A stretch of 64,000 nucleotides of DNA from Flavobacteriaceae bacterium (lineage in GTDB: Bacteria; Bacteroidota; Bacteroidia; Flavobacteriales; Flavobacteriaceae). Made by a program: the position numbers and the translations under genes. Positions within the stretch are counted from its first letter, which is position 1, and the number at the start of each line of letters is the position of its first letter. The stretch lies in the NCBI GenBank assembly GCA_025800395.1, contig JAOXRU010000012.1, forward strand, positions 1 to 64,000. Reading direction: 5' to 3'. The notes below the pieces were generated by a model. That model made no database searches, had not been told where the DNA came from, and saw nothing but the letters and a program-made list of their open reading frames with translations. Below, piece by piece: positions 23,081 to 32,062 of the stretch.

Positions 23081-25591
23081 TTAGTTAGGTACCCGGATAT
23101 GGTTTCCAAGGAATAAGGCGTTTAGGAACAAACGATTTGTTCCAAACCAAGAACCTCGGAAATTAGGATTATTGCCAAATAAAATAACCGTACCTCCTTT
23201 AGATCTGCTTACAATTAAAGGAGCAGATTTCTTTAAATAATTGTTGAGGTTGTTGTTGGTTATAAAGCCATCTACATGCGGGTTTTCTGTATATTTTAAA
23301 ACTGTAGAAAATCTGCTTTTACTTGGTGCTAACCAGATTTTATTGTTTTTATATACAGGAATACTCTTGTCTTTATAGCCAAATCCTAGCGGGTGGGTGT
23401 TATCTATATATGCGCTAAAAATAGCGCCACCAACGCTTTCTTTACCCAGATGCTCCCCAGCATCTACATAGGGAAGCCTCGTTTTATTGGCTGTAGTGTC
23501 TTTTTTAGAAGGAATTAGTTTTTCCTTAACCAATTTTTGGCCTATAGCCCAACTACTTGCAGAACCTAAAGTGATAAGAGTATTTCCTTTAGATAACCAA
23601 GACTGGAGCTTTTCTTTTTGTGGTTTAGAAAAATTATACCTTCCACTTACCATTACAAGCGTATTGTATTTATCTAAGTTTACCCAAGAGAAATTGCGTA
23701 TTGGAATTTTTGTTATAGGCATCTGTACTTTGGTGTCTAATAAATGCCAAACCTCTCCAGCATCGTAAGAACGTACGCCAGTACCAATCAATAGTGCGGC
23801 CTTGGGTATACGTACTGGTCGTACATTTCTACTCCCCAAATCGATCCCTTGCTTGCTGTAGCCCGTGCCTACGCCGTTTATTTGAATCTGAAATTTGTCT
23901 TGTACTTTTTTTAGAATACCAAATAATTCAGAGGATTTTATTTTTTGTGTTTGTACGGGTATAACCACACTTCCGTAATCAAAGTTTTTATTGTCTACAC
24001 GGAAAGGTTTGAAAGCGGTAGATATGTTCACTTTCTTTTTAAGAAGATAGTGCATCATAGCAGGTATATTATAATCGGTACCATCAATCACATAAGCATA
24101 GTTGGACTGTTGTATGTTTTTTAGAGGAAATAGATCCTTTAAATCGTTTACTTCCTCACCCAATTGTGCTTTTTTAACTGCCCTGTATTTCATATTGTAA
24201 AAATGCACCATAGACCAAGCAGAAGCATCATAATACACACTGTCTTTATATTCCTTGTAGGATTCAAACATGGTTTGTACCATGCGATATTGGGGTTGTG
24301 CAGTTGGTACTACAAAACCATTTTTATTTTTATTTCGGTATACTTTTATTTTGTGAATTAATAGTTTATCTATAAAAGCTTTTACACGGTTGTTATCGTA
24401 CGCATCGTTGAATTCATAAGCTTGTACACTACTTTTTTTAGCATTTTGAATGGCTGTTTGGAAAAAACGTCTCTGATAATTTCTTAAATAATCTTTGTGT
24501 TTGACTGCCGATGCTACGGTACTCAAACTGGTAATAAAATGATTTCTAATGGTGAAAGGAAAGGTGATTTTTCCATGTGGCGTTTCCTGAACATGTCCTC
24601 TAGAACTGGCCTGCTCAAATAAAATGGCTAATGCACCTTGTAAATCAGGATAAGAAGAACCATAACCGGGGTAGGTGCCATCGAAAACTTCTTTGGTAAA
24701 ATATAAGGAACCAATGCTGTCTAAACTTTTGGCATAATCTGCTCCAAAAACATCGTTTAAATATCCGTAATTATCTTTTGGCATAATAGGGTCTTTGGAG
24801 GCAATTGGCTTCATGGGTTCAAAGAAATAGGTGCTGTTGGTACCCATTTCATGAAAATCGGTTACTACATTAGGGTACCAGTTGTGAAACCATTTCAATT
24901 TTCCTCTACTTTCTGGATGTACCCCTAAAAGCCAATCTCTATTGAGGTCAAACCAATAGTGGTTGGTTCTACCCCCAGGCCAGTATTCGTTGTGCTCTGC
25001 ATCTTGCGGATCGGAAACTAAAGGTTGGCCTTTGTACATATTGGCCCAATAAGTGTGTCTGTCTCTTCCATCCGGATTGATAGTTGGATCTAGAAAAACT
25101 ACGGCTTGCTCTCTGTATTTTTTAATCTCTGGATGCTCTGATGCCACCAGAGTATAGGCAGTTAATAAGGCAGCTTCCGAACTAGATGGCTCATTTCCAT
25201 GTACACTATAGGCCAAATTCACAAATATAGGGAGGTCTTTATTTACAGCTGCAGCATGGTTTAGGTTGATATTCTCTAAGTGTTTGGTTTTTAGGTTTTC
25301 GAGATTAGCAATATTGGCTTCTGTACCAATAGCTAGAATAACCAAAGCTCTGCCTTCATAAGTTCTGCCGTACTCTATGAGTTTGGCTCTTTTAGACTGA
25401 GAGGCTAAGGTTTCTAAATATCCCACAATCTGGTCGTGCCTACTGTGTTGTTCTCCAACTTCAAATCCTAAATAGTTGGTTGTAGTTTCTATATTTTTTT
25501 GAAACGGATGGTATTTTTTTAAATAATAGTCTTGGGCTTGCAAGGCAAATCCCAAGCAGAGTCCTAAGAGGACAAGCACATTTTTTTTCAT
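23081..25591 (-). CDS. Exported M14 family zinc carboxypeptidase
   Basis: An 836-residue periplasmic or secreted protein: signal peptide MKKNVLVLLGLCLGFALQAQ, then an M14 peptidase domain (about 45-370). Zinc ligands are seen in SVHGNEPSS (HxxE) and, further on, DFHEMGTNS; conserved LNPDG-like DPTINPDGRDR and FDLNRDW follow. LFEQASSRG holds the likely catalytic Glu. The long C-terminal half (about 400-836) includes a segment like a glutamine amidotransferase-type fold (KYNTLVMVSGRYN, LSKGNTLITLGSAS), seen in other large flavobacterial M14 enzymes. It lies in one operon with the upstream sterol desaturase-like gene (29-bp gap) and the downstream amidohydrolase. Confidence 0.88.
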   Translation of the reverse strand: MKKNVLVLLGLCLGFALQAQDYYLKKYHPFQKNIETTTNYLGFEVGEQHSRHDQIVGYLETLASQSKRAKLIEYGRTYEGRALVILAIGTEANIANLENLKTKHLENINLNHAAAVNKDLPIFVNLAYSVHGNEPSSSEAALLTAYTLVASEHPEIKKYREQAVVFLDPTINPDGRDRHTYWANMYKGQPLVSDPQDAEHNEYWPGGRTNHYWFDLNRDWLLGVHPESRGKLKWFHNWYPNVVTDFHEMGTNSTYFFEPMKPIASKDPIMPKDNYGYLNDVFGADYAKSLDSIGSLYFTKEVFDGTYPGYGSSYPDLQGALAILFEQASSRGHVQETPHGKITFPFTIRNHFITSLSTVASAVKHKDYLRNYQRRFFQTAIQNAKKSSVQAYEFNDAYDNNRVKAFIDKLLIHKIKVYRNKNKNGFVVPTAQPQYRMVQTMFESYKEYKDSVYYDASAWSMVHFYNMKYRAVKKAQLGEEVNDLKDLFPLKNIQQSNYAYVIDGTDYNIPAMMHYLLKKKVNISTAFKPFRVDNKNFDYGSVVIPVQTQKIKSSELFGILKKVQDKFQIQINGVGTGYSKQGIDLGSRNVRPVRIPKAALLIGTGVRSYDAGEVWHLLDTKVQMPITKIPIRNFSWVNLDKYNTLVMVSGRYNFSKPQKEKLQSWLSKGNTLITLGSASSWAIGQKLVKEKLIPSKKDTTANKTRLPYVDAGEHLGKESVGGAIFSAYIDNTHPLGFGYKDKSIPVYKNNKIWLAPSKSRFSTVLKYTENPHVDGFITNNNLNNYLKKSAPLIVSRSKGGTVILFGNNPNFRGSWFGTNRLFLNALFLGNHIRVPN

Positions 25592-25620
25592 GATCAGTTA
25601 GTTAGTATTCTTTGTTAGCG

Positions 25621-26889
25621 TTATTTTGTTTGTAAAGTTAATTCGTGTTGTTTTTCTATATAGGTGAAATAAAAACTAAGTATAACCGAAATGCATAAAT
25701 AGCATAGTACCCAATATTGTCCATATACTAGGGCGTTCTCTAGTTGAAAAAAGCTTTTGGTAGTAAACACTAAGTATAAAACGCCAAGCCCTCTTGTCAA
25801 TTCTATATATGGGGCTGCCTTCCATCTGTCTACCAAACTGGTATAAGCAAATACGCCTAATGCTACAATTCCTGCCATTAACAACAAATCTGTTCTAGTA
25901 AGGTTACTCCAGTTAGCAAACATATATAGCATAAGCAAGGTGCTTATGATTAGTTGTATACCAGTGTACCAAGTAAGTGCTGTACTTGCATGGGTATCGT
26001 ATTTTTTCATGGCATATACATCTTCCACTATGGTTATAGGGTATTTGTCTATTACATCTGCAGGTCGCCAACCTGTGGGCATAAACCAAATGCGCAGTTT
26101 GTCCCAATAGCTTTTGGTGCGCCAAGCATCTTTGGTGAGTACCCATAGATGCTGGAAATTTATAATTAGCGGATTCCATGTTTTTGGTTGTTTTAGAACG
26201 CCATATACTGGAGGAACATCATCCAATTCTTCTTGAAAGGTTCCAAACCATCTGTCCCATACGCAAAAAATGGCGGCGAAGTTCTTATCTATATATTCCG
26301 CATTGATGGCATGGTGTACCCTATGTTGTGAAGGAGTTACCAAAAACCATTCTAGAAAACCCAATTTGCCAATGTGTTTGGTGTGGTACCAAAACTGCAT
26401 AAAAAGGTGCAAGGGAGCAATCAGATTGATTATCTCTGGCGGTACACCTATTATGGCTGCTGGCAATAGCAAGATGGCTGTGTAACCAAAAATATTGGAG
26501 ATGGTTTGTCGAAGGGCACAGGCCAAATTATATTCCTCACTGCTATGGTGAATCACATGGATGTTCCAAAACAAATTGATCTTATGACAAAGACGGTGGT
26601 TCCAATAGCTTGCAAAATCGATGGCAATAAATCCAATAACATAAACTTGCCAAGTAGATTCTAACTGTAATAGGGCGAGATGCTTCAACAAAAAAGGATA
26701 AGATATGAGTACGATAATTAACCCAAGGGAATCCTTGATGATATTGGTTATACCAGAGCTGAGGCTCGAAATGGTGTCAATGGCTCTGTGGGTTTGATTT
26801 TTTTTAATAGCTCCATAAAGGATTTCGATTATCACTAAGATTACAAAACCGGGGATGGCATAGAGCAAAGCGTTGGCATAGGCCTCCAT
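25621..26889 (-). CDS. Sterol desaturase / fatty acid hydroxylase family membrane protein
   Basis: A 422-residue integral membrane protein. The diiron histidine clusters of the family are present: HRLCHK (about 117-122), HVIHHSSEEYN (about 130-140) and QHRVHHAINAEY (about 188-199). The first half has about four helices around these motifs; the C-terminal part adds three to four more helices, an extension frequent in flavobacterial members. The family uses O2 to hydroxylate or desaturate lipids; alkylglycerol monooxygenase-like enzymes share this histidine layout. Substrate unknown. First gene of the operon with the M14 and amidohydrolase genes. Confidence 0.87.
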   Translation of the reverse strand: MEAYANALLYAIPGFVILVIIEILYGAIKKNQTHRAIDTISSLSSGITNIIKDSLGLIIVLISYPFLLKHLALLQLESTWQVYVIGFIAIDFASYWNHRLCHKINLFWNIHVIHHSSEEYNLACALRQTISNIFGYTAILLLPAAIIGVPPEIINLIAPLHLFMQFWYHTKHIGKLGFLEWFLVTPSQHRVHHAINAEYIDKNFAAIFCVWDRWFGTFQEELDDVPPVYGVLKQPKTWNPLIINFQHLWVLTKDAWRTKSYWDKLRIWFMPTGWRPADVIDKYPITIVEDVYAMKKYDTHASTALTWYTGIQLIISTLLMLYMFANWSNLTRTDLLLMAGIVALGVFAYTSLVDRWKAAPYIELTRGLGVLYLVFTTKSFFQLENALVYGQYWVLCYLCISVILSFYFTYIEKQHELTLQTK

Positions 26890-26942
26890 AAAATAAATTT
26901 TGAAGTTAAGATTGGCTTCAAGATAAGGAAAATGGGAAGAAT

Positions 26943-26976
26943 AAAAAAAGGCAACCGTATTGGCTGCCTTTTTTTG
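26943..26976. terminator. Bidirectional terminator between secA and sterol desaturase gene
   Basis: AAAAAAAGGCA pairs with TGCCTTTTTTT across an 11-base loop (ACCGTATTGGC, which can form CC/GG pairs itself). Poly-T follows on both strands. It lies 16 bases past the secA stop. Confidence 0.82.
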
Positions 26977-26991
26977 AAATGTATCATCTCC

Positions 26992-29900
26992 TTAGTTGTC
27001 TTCCACGAGAACCCATTCTCCTTTGTTGATGAGAGGTTCGGCTACTTTGTATTTCACCGTTTTGTTTTCGCCGCTCATAATGTTCTTGATGGTAACTCTT
27101 TCGTTTCTTCCGATTTTCGGTTTTTCGCGAACTACCGTTTCTATCACTTGTTTCTGTGGTTGGCTTGCTCCAGCTCCAGCTTGGCGATGTTGTTCGGCTA
27201 TTTCGTCACTATTGAGAACTTCTTCTTTCGATTCTTGGAGTTTTTGCTTGGGTTTGCGAATGGCCCGCGCTTCTTGGATTTGATTTTCTTGTTGTGGCAA
27301 CTCACCTTTGAATAAGAAAGAAATCACATCTTTGTTGATTTGATCGATCATTACTTTAAACAATTCGAAGGCTTCGAACTTGTAGATCAAAAGTGGGTCT
27401 TTTTGCTCATGAACTGCCAGCTGAACCGATTGTTTGAGCTCATCCATTTTGCGTAGGTGGGTTTTCCAAGCATCGTCAATAATGGCTAGTGAAATATTCT
27501 TTTCAAAGTCATTGATGAGACTAGTGCCTTGGCTTTCGTATGCTTTTTCTAAATCCGTAACTACATTTAATGATTTGATACCATCGGAAAATGGTACTAC
27601 AATACGCTCATAGTCGTTGGAATGATCTTCCCATACGTCTTTGATGACAGGGAAGGCAATTTCCGCACTGCGTTTCATTTTGTGGATATAGTGGTCGTAA
27701 GCTGCCTCGTATACCGTGTGGATGGTGTCGTTTTCTGGTTTTTTTGCAAAATCACTCTCCGTTACTGGTGAAGTTAGAGAGAAGTATTTGATGAGTTCAA
27801 ATTCAAAATTTTTGAAATCATTGGCGCCTTTGTTGGTTTGTACGATGACCTCGGCGGTATCATAAATCATATTGGCGATATCGACTTTTAATCGTTCTCC
27901 TTCCAGAGCATGGCGTCTTCTTTTGTAGACTACCTCTCTTTGTGCATTCATTACATCATCGTATTCCAAAAGTCGCTTACGTACACCAAAGTTGTTTTCT
28001 TCTACTTTCTTTTGCGCGCGCTCTATAGATTTGGTCATCATAGAATGTTGTATCACTTCTCCTTCTTCCAAGCCCATGCGATCCATCATTTTTGCCACAC
28101 GATCCGATCCAAACAAACGCATCAGATTGTCTTCTAAAGAAACGTAGAACTGAGAACTACCCGGATCTCCCTGTCGTCCGGCTCTACCTCTAAGCTGGCG
28201 GTCTACACGACGCGAATCGTGACGTTCGGTACCGATAATTGCCAAACCACCGTTGTTTTTTACTTCATCGGTGAGTTTGATATCCGTTCCACGACCTGCC
28301 ATATTGGTTGCAATGGTTACGATACCTGGTTGTCCGGCTTCTCTTACGATGTCCGCCTCTTTTTTGTGTAGCTTGGCATTCAGTACGTTATGGGGTACTT
28401 TTCTAATGGTAAGCATACGGCTTAGCAATTCGGATATTTCTACTGAAGTGGTACCTATCAAAACTGGGCGACCTTGATTGGAGAGTTGGGTAACTTCCTC
28501 AATCACCGCATTGTATTTTTCGCGCTTGGTCTTGTAAATAAGATCGTTTCTGTCATCTCTAGCAATCGGTCGATTGGTTGGAATTTCCATAACGTCCAAT
28601 TTGTAGATTTCCAAAAATTCTCCCGCTTCCGTAATCGCTGTACCCGTCATACCCGAAAGCTTGTTGTACATACGGAAATAGTTTTGCAAGGTGATCGTTG
28701 CAAAAGTTTGGGTGGCTGCCTCTATTTTTACATTTTCTTTTGCTTCTATAGCCTGATGCAGACCGTCGGAGTATCTTCTTCCGTCCATGATACGACCCGA
28801 TTGTTCGTCTACAATCATTACCTTGTCGTCTATCACCACATATTCCACATCTTTTTCAAAAAGGGTGTAGGCTTTGAGCAATTGGTTTAAACTATGGATG
28901 CGCTCACTTTTTACACCAAATTCCTGAAAGAGTTGTTCTTTTAAAGAAGCTTCTTCTTCTATTGGAAGCTCTTGTTTTTCAATTTTGGCAATCTCCATAC
29001 CGATATCTGGCATGATGAAGAAATCTTTGTTTTCTGCACCAGAAAGTTGCTCAATACCTTTATCCGTGAGTTCGATTTGGTTGTTTTTTTCATCGATTAC
29101 AAAAAGCAAGTCTTCATCTACCTTTGGCATTTCTCGGTTGTTGTCTTGCATATAAAAGCCCTCGGTCTTTTGCAGCAATTGTTTAACACCTTCTTCGCTC
29201 AAGTATTTGATGAGTGCTTTGTTCTTGGGAAGCCCTCTAAATACTCTCAACAACAAAAAACCTCCTTCTTTGGTATCTCCCGAAGAGATCAGTTTTTTGG
29301 CATCAGAGAGCAGTCCAGTGAGGTGTTTTCTTTGAGAAGTCACCAGCTCCGAAACTTTTGGTTTGAGTTCGTTAAACTCATGGCGATCTCCTTCTGGGAT
29401 TGGACCAGAAATAATCAATGGTGTTCTGGCATCATCTACAAGTACCGAATCCACCTCATCTACTATGGCGTAGTTGTGTGGTCGTTGCACCAAATCTTTG
29501 GGAGCGTGCGCCATATTATCTCTAAGGTAATCGAATCCAAATTCGTTGTTGGTACCGTAAGTGATATCTGCGTTATAGGCTTTTTTTCTTTCTTCCGAAT
29601 TGGGTTGGTGTTTGTCAATACAGTCCACAGTAAGTCCGTGAAATTGAAATAAGGGAGCCATCCAAGCACTATCCCTTTTTGCTAGATAATCGTTTACCGT
29701 TACGAGATGTACACCATTGCCAGTAAGGGCATTGAGATACATGGGTAAAGTCGCTACCAAAGTTTTTCCTTCACCAGTGTGCATTTCTGCTATTTTCCCT
29801 CTGTGCATGGCAATACCTCCAATAAGCTGCACATCGTAATGGATCATATCCCAGGTCACTTCTTTCCCCGCAGCATCCCAAGAGTTGCTCCAAACAACGT

Positions 29901-30357
29901 GATCTCCATCGAGTTGGATGTGTTCGTGTATGCCAGAAAGCTCTCTGTCGTAGGCAGTAGCCTTTACACGGAGGCTTTCGTTTTGAGCAAATCGTTTTGC
30001 AGTTTCTTTTACGACTGCAAAGGCTTTTGGAAGAATATCGTTTAATAGAGATTCGGTGAGGGTATAAGCTTCTTCTTCCAATTTGTCAATTTGGGTGTAG
30101 AGCTCCTCGTTTTTATCCATATCCTTCGATTGGGATATTTCTTCTTTGATCTTAGCAATTTCTTGATCGATAGTAGTCCGATTCGCTTTGATTTGGTTTT
30201 TAAATTCGAGGGTCTTTGCTCGTAGGTCGTCGTGCGATAAATTGGAGAGTTGGTTTTCCTCTGTTTTTATGGCATCCAAAATAGGTTGTAGTTCCTGTAC
30301 ATCCTTTTTCGACTTCTCACCTACAAATATTTTTAGTACACTGTTTATAAAACTCAT
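26992..30357 (-). CDS. secA: Preprotein translocase ATPase SecA
   Basis: SecA drives proteins through the SecYEG channel using ATP. The 1121-residue protein has the DEAD motor: MHTGEGKTLVATLP (Walker A), VDEVDSVLVDDARTPLI (Walker B), and later TNMAGRGTDIKL plus GTERHDSRRVDRQLRGRAGRQGD of motor 2. Between them lies an insertion typical of Bacteroidota SecA, which explains the length (E. coli SecA is 901). The C-terminus has no CxCx8CH zinc site for SecB. The start MSFINSVLKIF at 30357 is the conserved one; an in-frame ATG at 30390 is not used. It lies downstream of the DUF2795 gene, separated by a terminator-like hairpin. Confidence 0.97.
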   Translation of the reverse strand: MSFINSVLKIFVGEKSKKDVQELQPILDAIKTEENQLSNLSHDDLRAKTLEFKNQIKANRTTIDQEIAKIKEEISQSKDMDKNEELYTQIDKLEEEAYTLTESLLNDILPKAFAVVKETAKRFAQNESLRVKATAYDRELSGIHEHIQLDGDHVVWSNSWDAAGKEVTWDMIHYDVQLIGGIAMHRGKIAEMHTGEGKTLVATLPMYLNALTGNGVHLVTVNDYLAKRDSAWMAPLFQFHGLTVDCIDKHQPNSEERKKAYNADITYGTNNEFGFDYLRDNMAHAPKDLVQRPHNYAIVDEVDSVLVDDARTPLIISGPIPEGDRHEFNELKPKVSELVTSQRKHLTGLLSDAKKLISSGDTKEGGFLLLRVFRGLPKNKALIKYLSEEGVKQLLQKTEGFYMQDNNREMPKVDEDLLFVIDEKNNQIELTDKGIEQLSGAENKDFFIMPDIGMEIAKIEKQELPIEEEASLKEQLFQEFGVKSERIHSLNQLLKAYTLFEKDVEYVVIDDKVMIVDEQSGRIMDGRRYSDGLHQAIEAKENVKIEAATQTFATITLQNYFRMYNKLSGMTGTAITEAGEFLEIYKLDVMEIPTNRPIARDDRNDLIYKTKREKYNAVIEEVTQLSNQGRPVLIGTTSVEISELLSRMLTIRKVPHNVLNAKLHKKEADIVREAGQPGIVTIATNMAGRGTDIKLTDEVKNNGGLAIIGTERHDSRRVDRQLRGRAGRQGDPGSSQFYVSLEDNLMRLFGSDRVAKMMDRMGLEEGEVIQHSMMTKSIERAQKKVEENNFGVRKRLLEYDDVMNAQREVVYKRRRHALEGERLKVDIANMIYDTAEVIVQTNKGANDFKNFEFELIKYFSLTSPVTESDFAKKPENDTIHTVYEAAYDHYIHKMKRSAEIAFPVIKDVWEDHSNDYERIVVPFSDGIKSLNVVTDLEKAYESQGTSLINDFEKNISLAIIDDAWKTHLRKMDELKQSVQLAVHEQKDPLLIYKFEAFELFKVMIDQINKDVISFLFKGELPQQENQIQEARAIRKPKQKLQESKEEVLNSDEIAEQHRQAGAGASQPQKQVIETVVREKPKIGRNERVTIKNIMSGENKTVKYKVAEPLINKGEWVLVEDN

Positions 30358-30387
30358 TGGTGGTTTTTTGTTTGTATCAAAATTAAG

Positions 30388-30417
30388 CAAAAAAAAAGCC
30401 TCCTCAGAGACTTTTTT
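30388..30417 (-). terminator. Probable terminator of the DUF2795 gene
   Basis: On the minus strand AAAAAAG-t-CTC pairs with GAG-g-CTTTTTT around TGAG, with one wobble pair in the stem and a long T-run after it. It lies about 23 bases after the DUF2795 stop and upstream of secA. Confidence 0.6.
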
Positions 30418-30439
30418 GTATGAAAGCTAATAAAGTTTG

Positions 30440-30664
30440 TTAATATTCATCTTCATTCCAAAGGTAATCTTCTTCCGTTGGATAATCTGGCCAGATTTCA
30501 TCTATGGATTCATAGATTTCTCCTCCTTCTTCTTCTAACGATTGCAAATTCTCTACTACTTCTAAAGGTGCACCTGTACGTATAGAGTAATCGATTAATT
30601 CGTCCTTTGTCGCTGGCCATGGTGCATCACTCAAATACGATGCTAGTTCTAATGTCCAATACAT
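30440..30664 (-). CDS. DUF2795 domain protein
   Basis: A 74-residue acidic protein starting MYWTLELASYLSDAPWPATKDELIDYSIRTGAPLEVVENL, the conserved core of DUF2795, a small helical domain found widely in Bacteroidota with no proven function. The C-terminus (WPDYPTEEDYLWNEDEY) is very acidic. It sits between the cobalamin adenosyltransferase gene and secA, a frequent neighbour order in flavobacteria. Confidence 0.85.
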   Translation of the reverse strand: MYWTLELASYLSDAPWPATKDELIDYSIRTGAPLEVVENLQSLEEEGGEIYESIDEIWPDYPTEEDYLWNEDEY

Positions 30665-30777
30665 AATCTAAAGGTTTATTTATATTTTCTGCAAAAATAA
30701 ATTTTAAAATGAAAAAAACAAGTTTTTTCTAATTTATTTAATTGTAATATTTTAAAGATCGTTTAAGCATTTTAAAA

Positions 30778-31350
30778 TCAATACTTTTCTGGTATCCATT
30801 TTATCTCTGTTGCTTGGAGATCTTGTGACAATTTTCGTGCCAGTACAAATAGATAATCGGAAAGTCGGTTTAAATATTGTAGAATGTGGGGATTAAATGC
30901 TTCAATTTCATATAATTCAGTGCATTTTCGTTCTGCTCTTCGGCATACCGTTCTTGCAATATGACAAAATGACACAGCAATATGCCCTCCTGGAAGTACA
31001 AAATGAGTCATTTGCGGTAAGTTGGCATCCATTTGATCAATTTCTTGTTCGAGTATCCTTAAGTGTTCTTCACCGATACGAAGTATTTGCAATCGATCTT
31101 TGCCATTTTTTAGTTTTTCCTTTTCTGGCGGTGTGGCCAATTCGGCTCCTAGGGTAAACAAATGGTGTTGGATGGCAATGAGAATCTTATTGGTATCTGC
31201 ATGTTGCTGTTGGTCTCGTATCATGCCGATATAAGAGTTGAGCTCATCTACAGTGCCATAAGAAGCGATGCGAAGGTTACTTTTTGAAACCCTTTGCCCG
31301 CCAAACAGTGAAGTTTTTCCGCTATCTCCGGTTTTGGTGTATATTTTCAT
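30778..31350 (-). CDS. PduO-type cob(I)alamin adenosyltransferase
   Basis: A 190-residue enzyme that moves the adenosyl group of ATP to cob(I)alamin, forming adenosylcobalamin. The N-terminal motif TKTGDSGKTSLFGGQRV (about 4-20) is the ATP-binding signature; GTVDELNSYIGM (about 33-44) and the later RRAERKC complete the family pattern. It forms trimers of five-helix bundles in homologues. Together with meaB (13395-14456) it indicates that the organism uses methylmalonyl-CoA mutase, whose genes are not in the window. Its ATG directly follows the stop of the small gene upstream. Confidence 0.92.
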   Translation of the reverse strand: MKIYTKTGDSGKTSLFGGQRVSKSNLRIASYGTVDELNSYIGMIRDQQQHADTNKILIAIQHHLFTLGAELATPPEKEKLKNGKDRLQILRIGEEHLRILEQEIDQMDANLPQMTHFVLPGGHIAVSFCHIARTVCRRAERKCTELYEIEAFNPHILQYLNRLSDYLFVLARKLSQDLQATEIKWIPEKY

Positions 31351-31494
31351 CTATCGTTGTTTCTTTTTATTCTCGTAATGGCCTTTAAAATCTCTTCGTT
31401 TTCGATCTCTCAATTTGCCAACATTGCGCTTGTTATTAAAAAATACGATTAAAAATAAGACCGCAAGGCCTACAATATATAATACTGTTTCCAT
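31351..31494 (-). CDS. 47-residue single-helix membrane protein
   Basis: The ATG complementary to 31492-31494 opens a 47-codon frame: one hydrophobic helix (METVLYIVGLAVLFLIVFF) and a strongly basic tail (NNKRNVGKLRDRKRRDFKGH...). Its TAG is immediately followed by the ATG of the adenosyltransferase gene, so the two are translationally coupled. The shape and tight coupling support a real gene. No family is recognised; the basic tail would face the cytoplasm. Confidence 0.6.
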   Translation of the reverse strand: METVLYIVGLAVLFLIVFFNNKRNVGKLRDRKRRDFKGHYENKKKQR

Positions 31495-32062
31495 AGTTTT
31501 GAATAGATAATGGCGTTTTTTTAGGCTTTTGAACCCTCATGGGTTCTACCCCAAACCATCTCAATTTATGGTTTAAAAATACATTAATAATCCTACAATA
31601 TTAAATCTTCTTAAAACTTTGGGTACGCTGCCTGAAAAGTAGAGATGCTATTTAACGTGAGTTCGATATAAATTATCTTCACAGAAGCCTTATAAATAGT
31701 GAGATTTGGATTAAAAAGGCGCAGCTTAAACCCTTAATTCAAGGCTTTTTGGGACAAAGATTGCTGTTTATAAGGCTTTCTGTAGATTCATTTTGTCTTT
31801 CCTTATGCGTCGTTGTGATCATTCCGAGCTATAAATAGCCCTTCGAAGCCACCCCTAGCCTAAGAAAATCAAAATAAACTGTGTGCGTAAGTTATATCGA
31901 ACTCACGTTATTTAAAGTTAGTTAGCCTTGTTGCTTGCTTAGTAATTGTTATAACTAACGCATGCTCCCAGATGAAAAGCGTTTTATATAGGGCGTATAT
32001 AAATTGTAAAAACAAAATATTTGTTGCGATTGATGGGTAGTGAGCACTATATTTTGTACAAG
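31495..32062. other. Intergenic stretch containing a complete MITE-like element
   Basis: This 568-bp gap holds small hairpins (GAACC-ctcat-GGTTC at about 31530; AAACCAT...ATGGTTT at about 31553-31575) and the 258-bp repeat at 31653-31910. No protein frame of note is seen. The promoter of the small-gene/adenosyltransferase operon should lie near 31500-31560. Confidence 0.55.
31653..31910. mobile_element. MITE-like element with 19-bp terminal inverted repeats
   Basis: The left end TAACGTGAGTTCGATATAA (31653-31671) and the right end TTATATCGAACTCACGTTA (31892-31910) are perfect 19-bp inverted repeats. A second inverted pair lies inside (gaagccttataaa / tttataaggcttt). No transposase frame is present in 258 bp. 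A diverged relative of its right half is at about 6840-6980. No clear target duplication is seen. This fits a non-autonomous transposable element. Confidence 0.65.

Noticed and set aside
23074-23109. Upstream ATG for the amidohydrolase gene
   Set aside because: It would overlap the M14 gene and put 12 residues before a perfect signal peptide that begins at the ATG of 23073.
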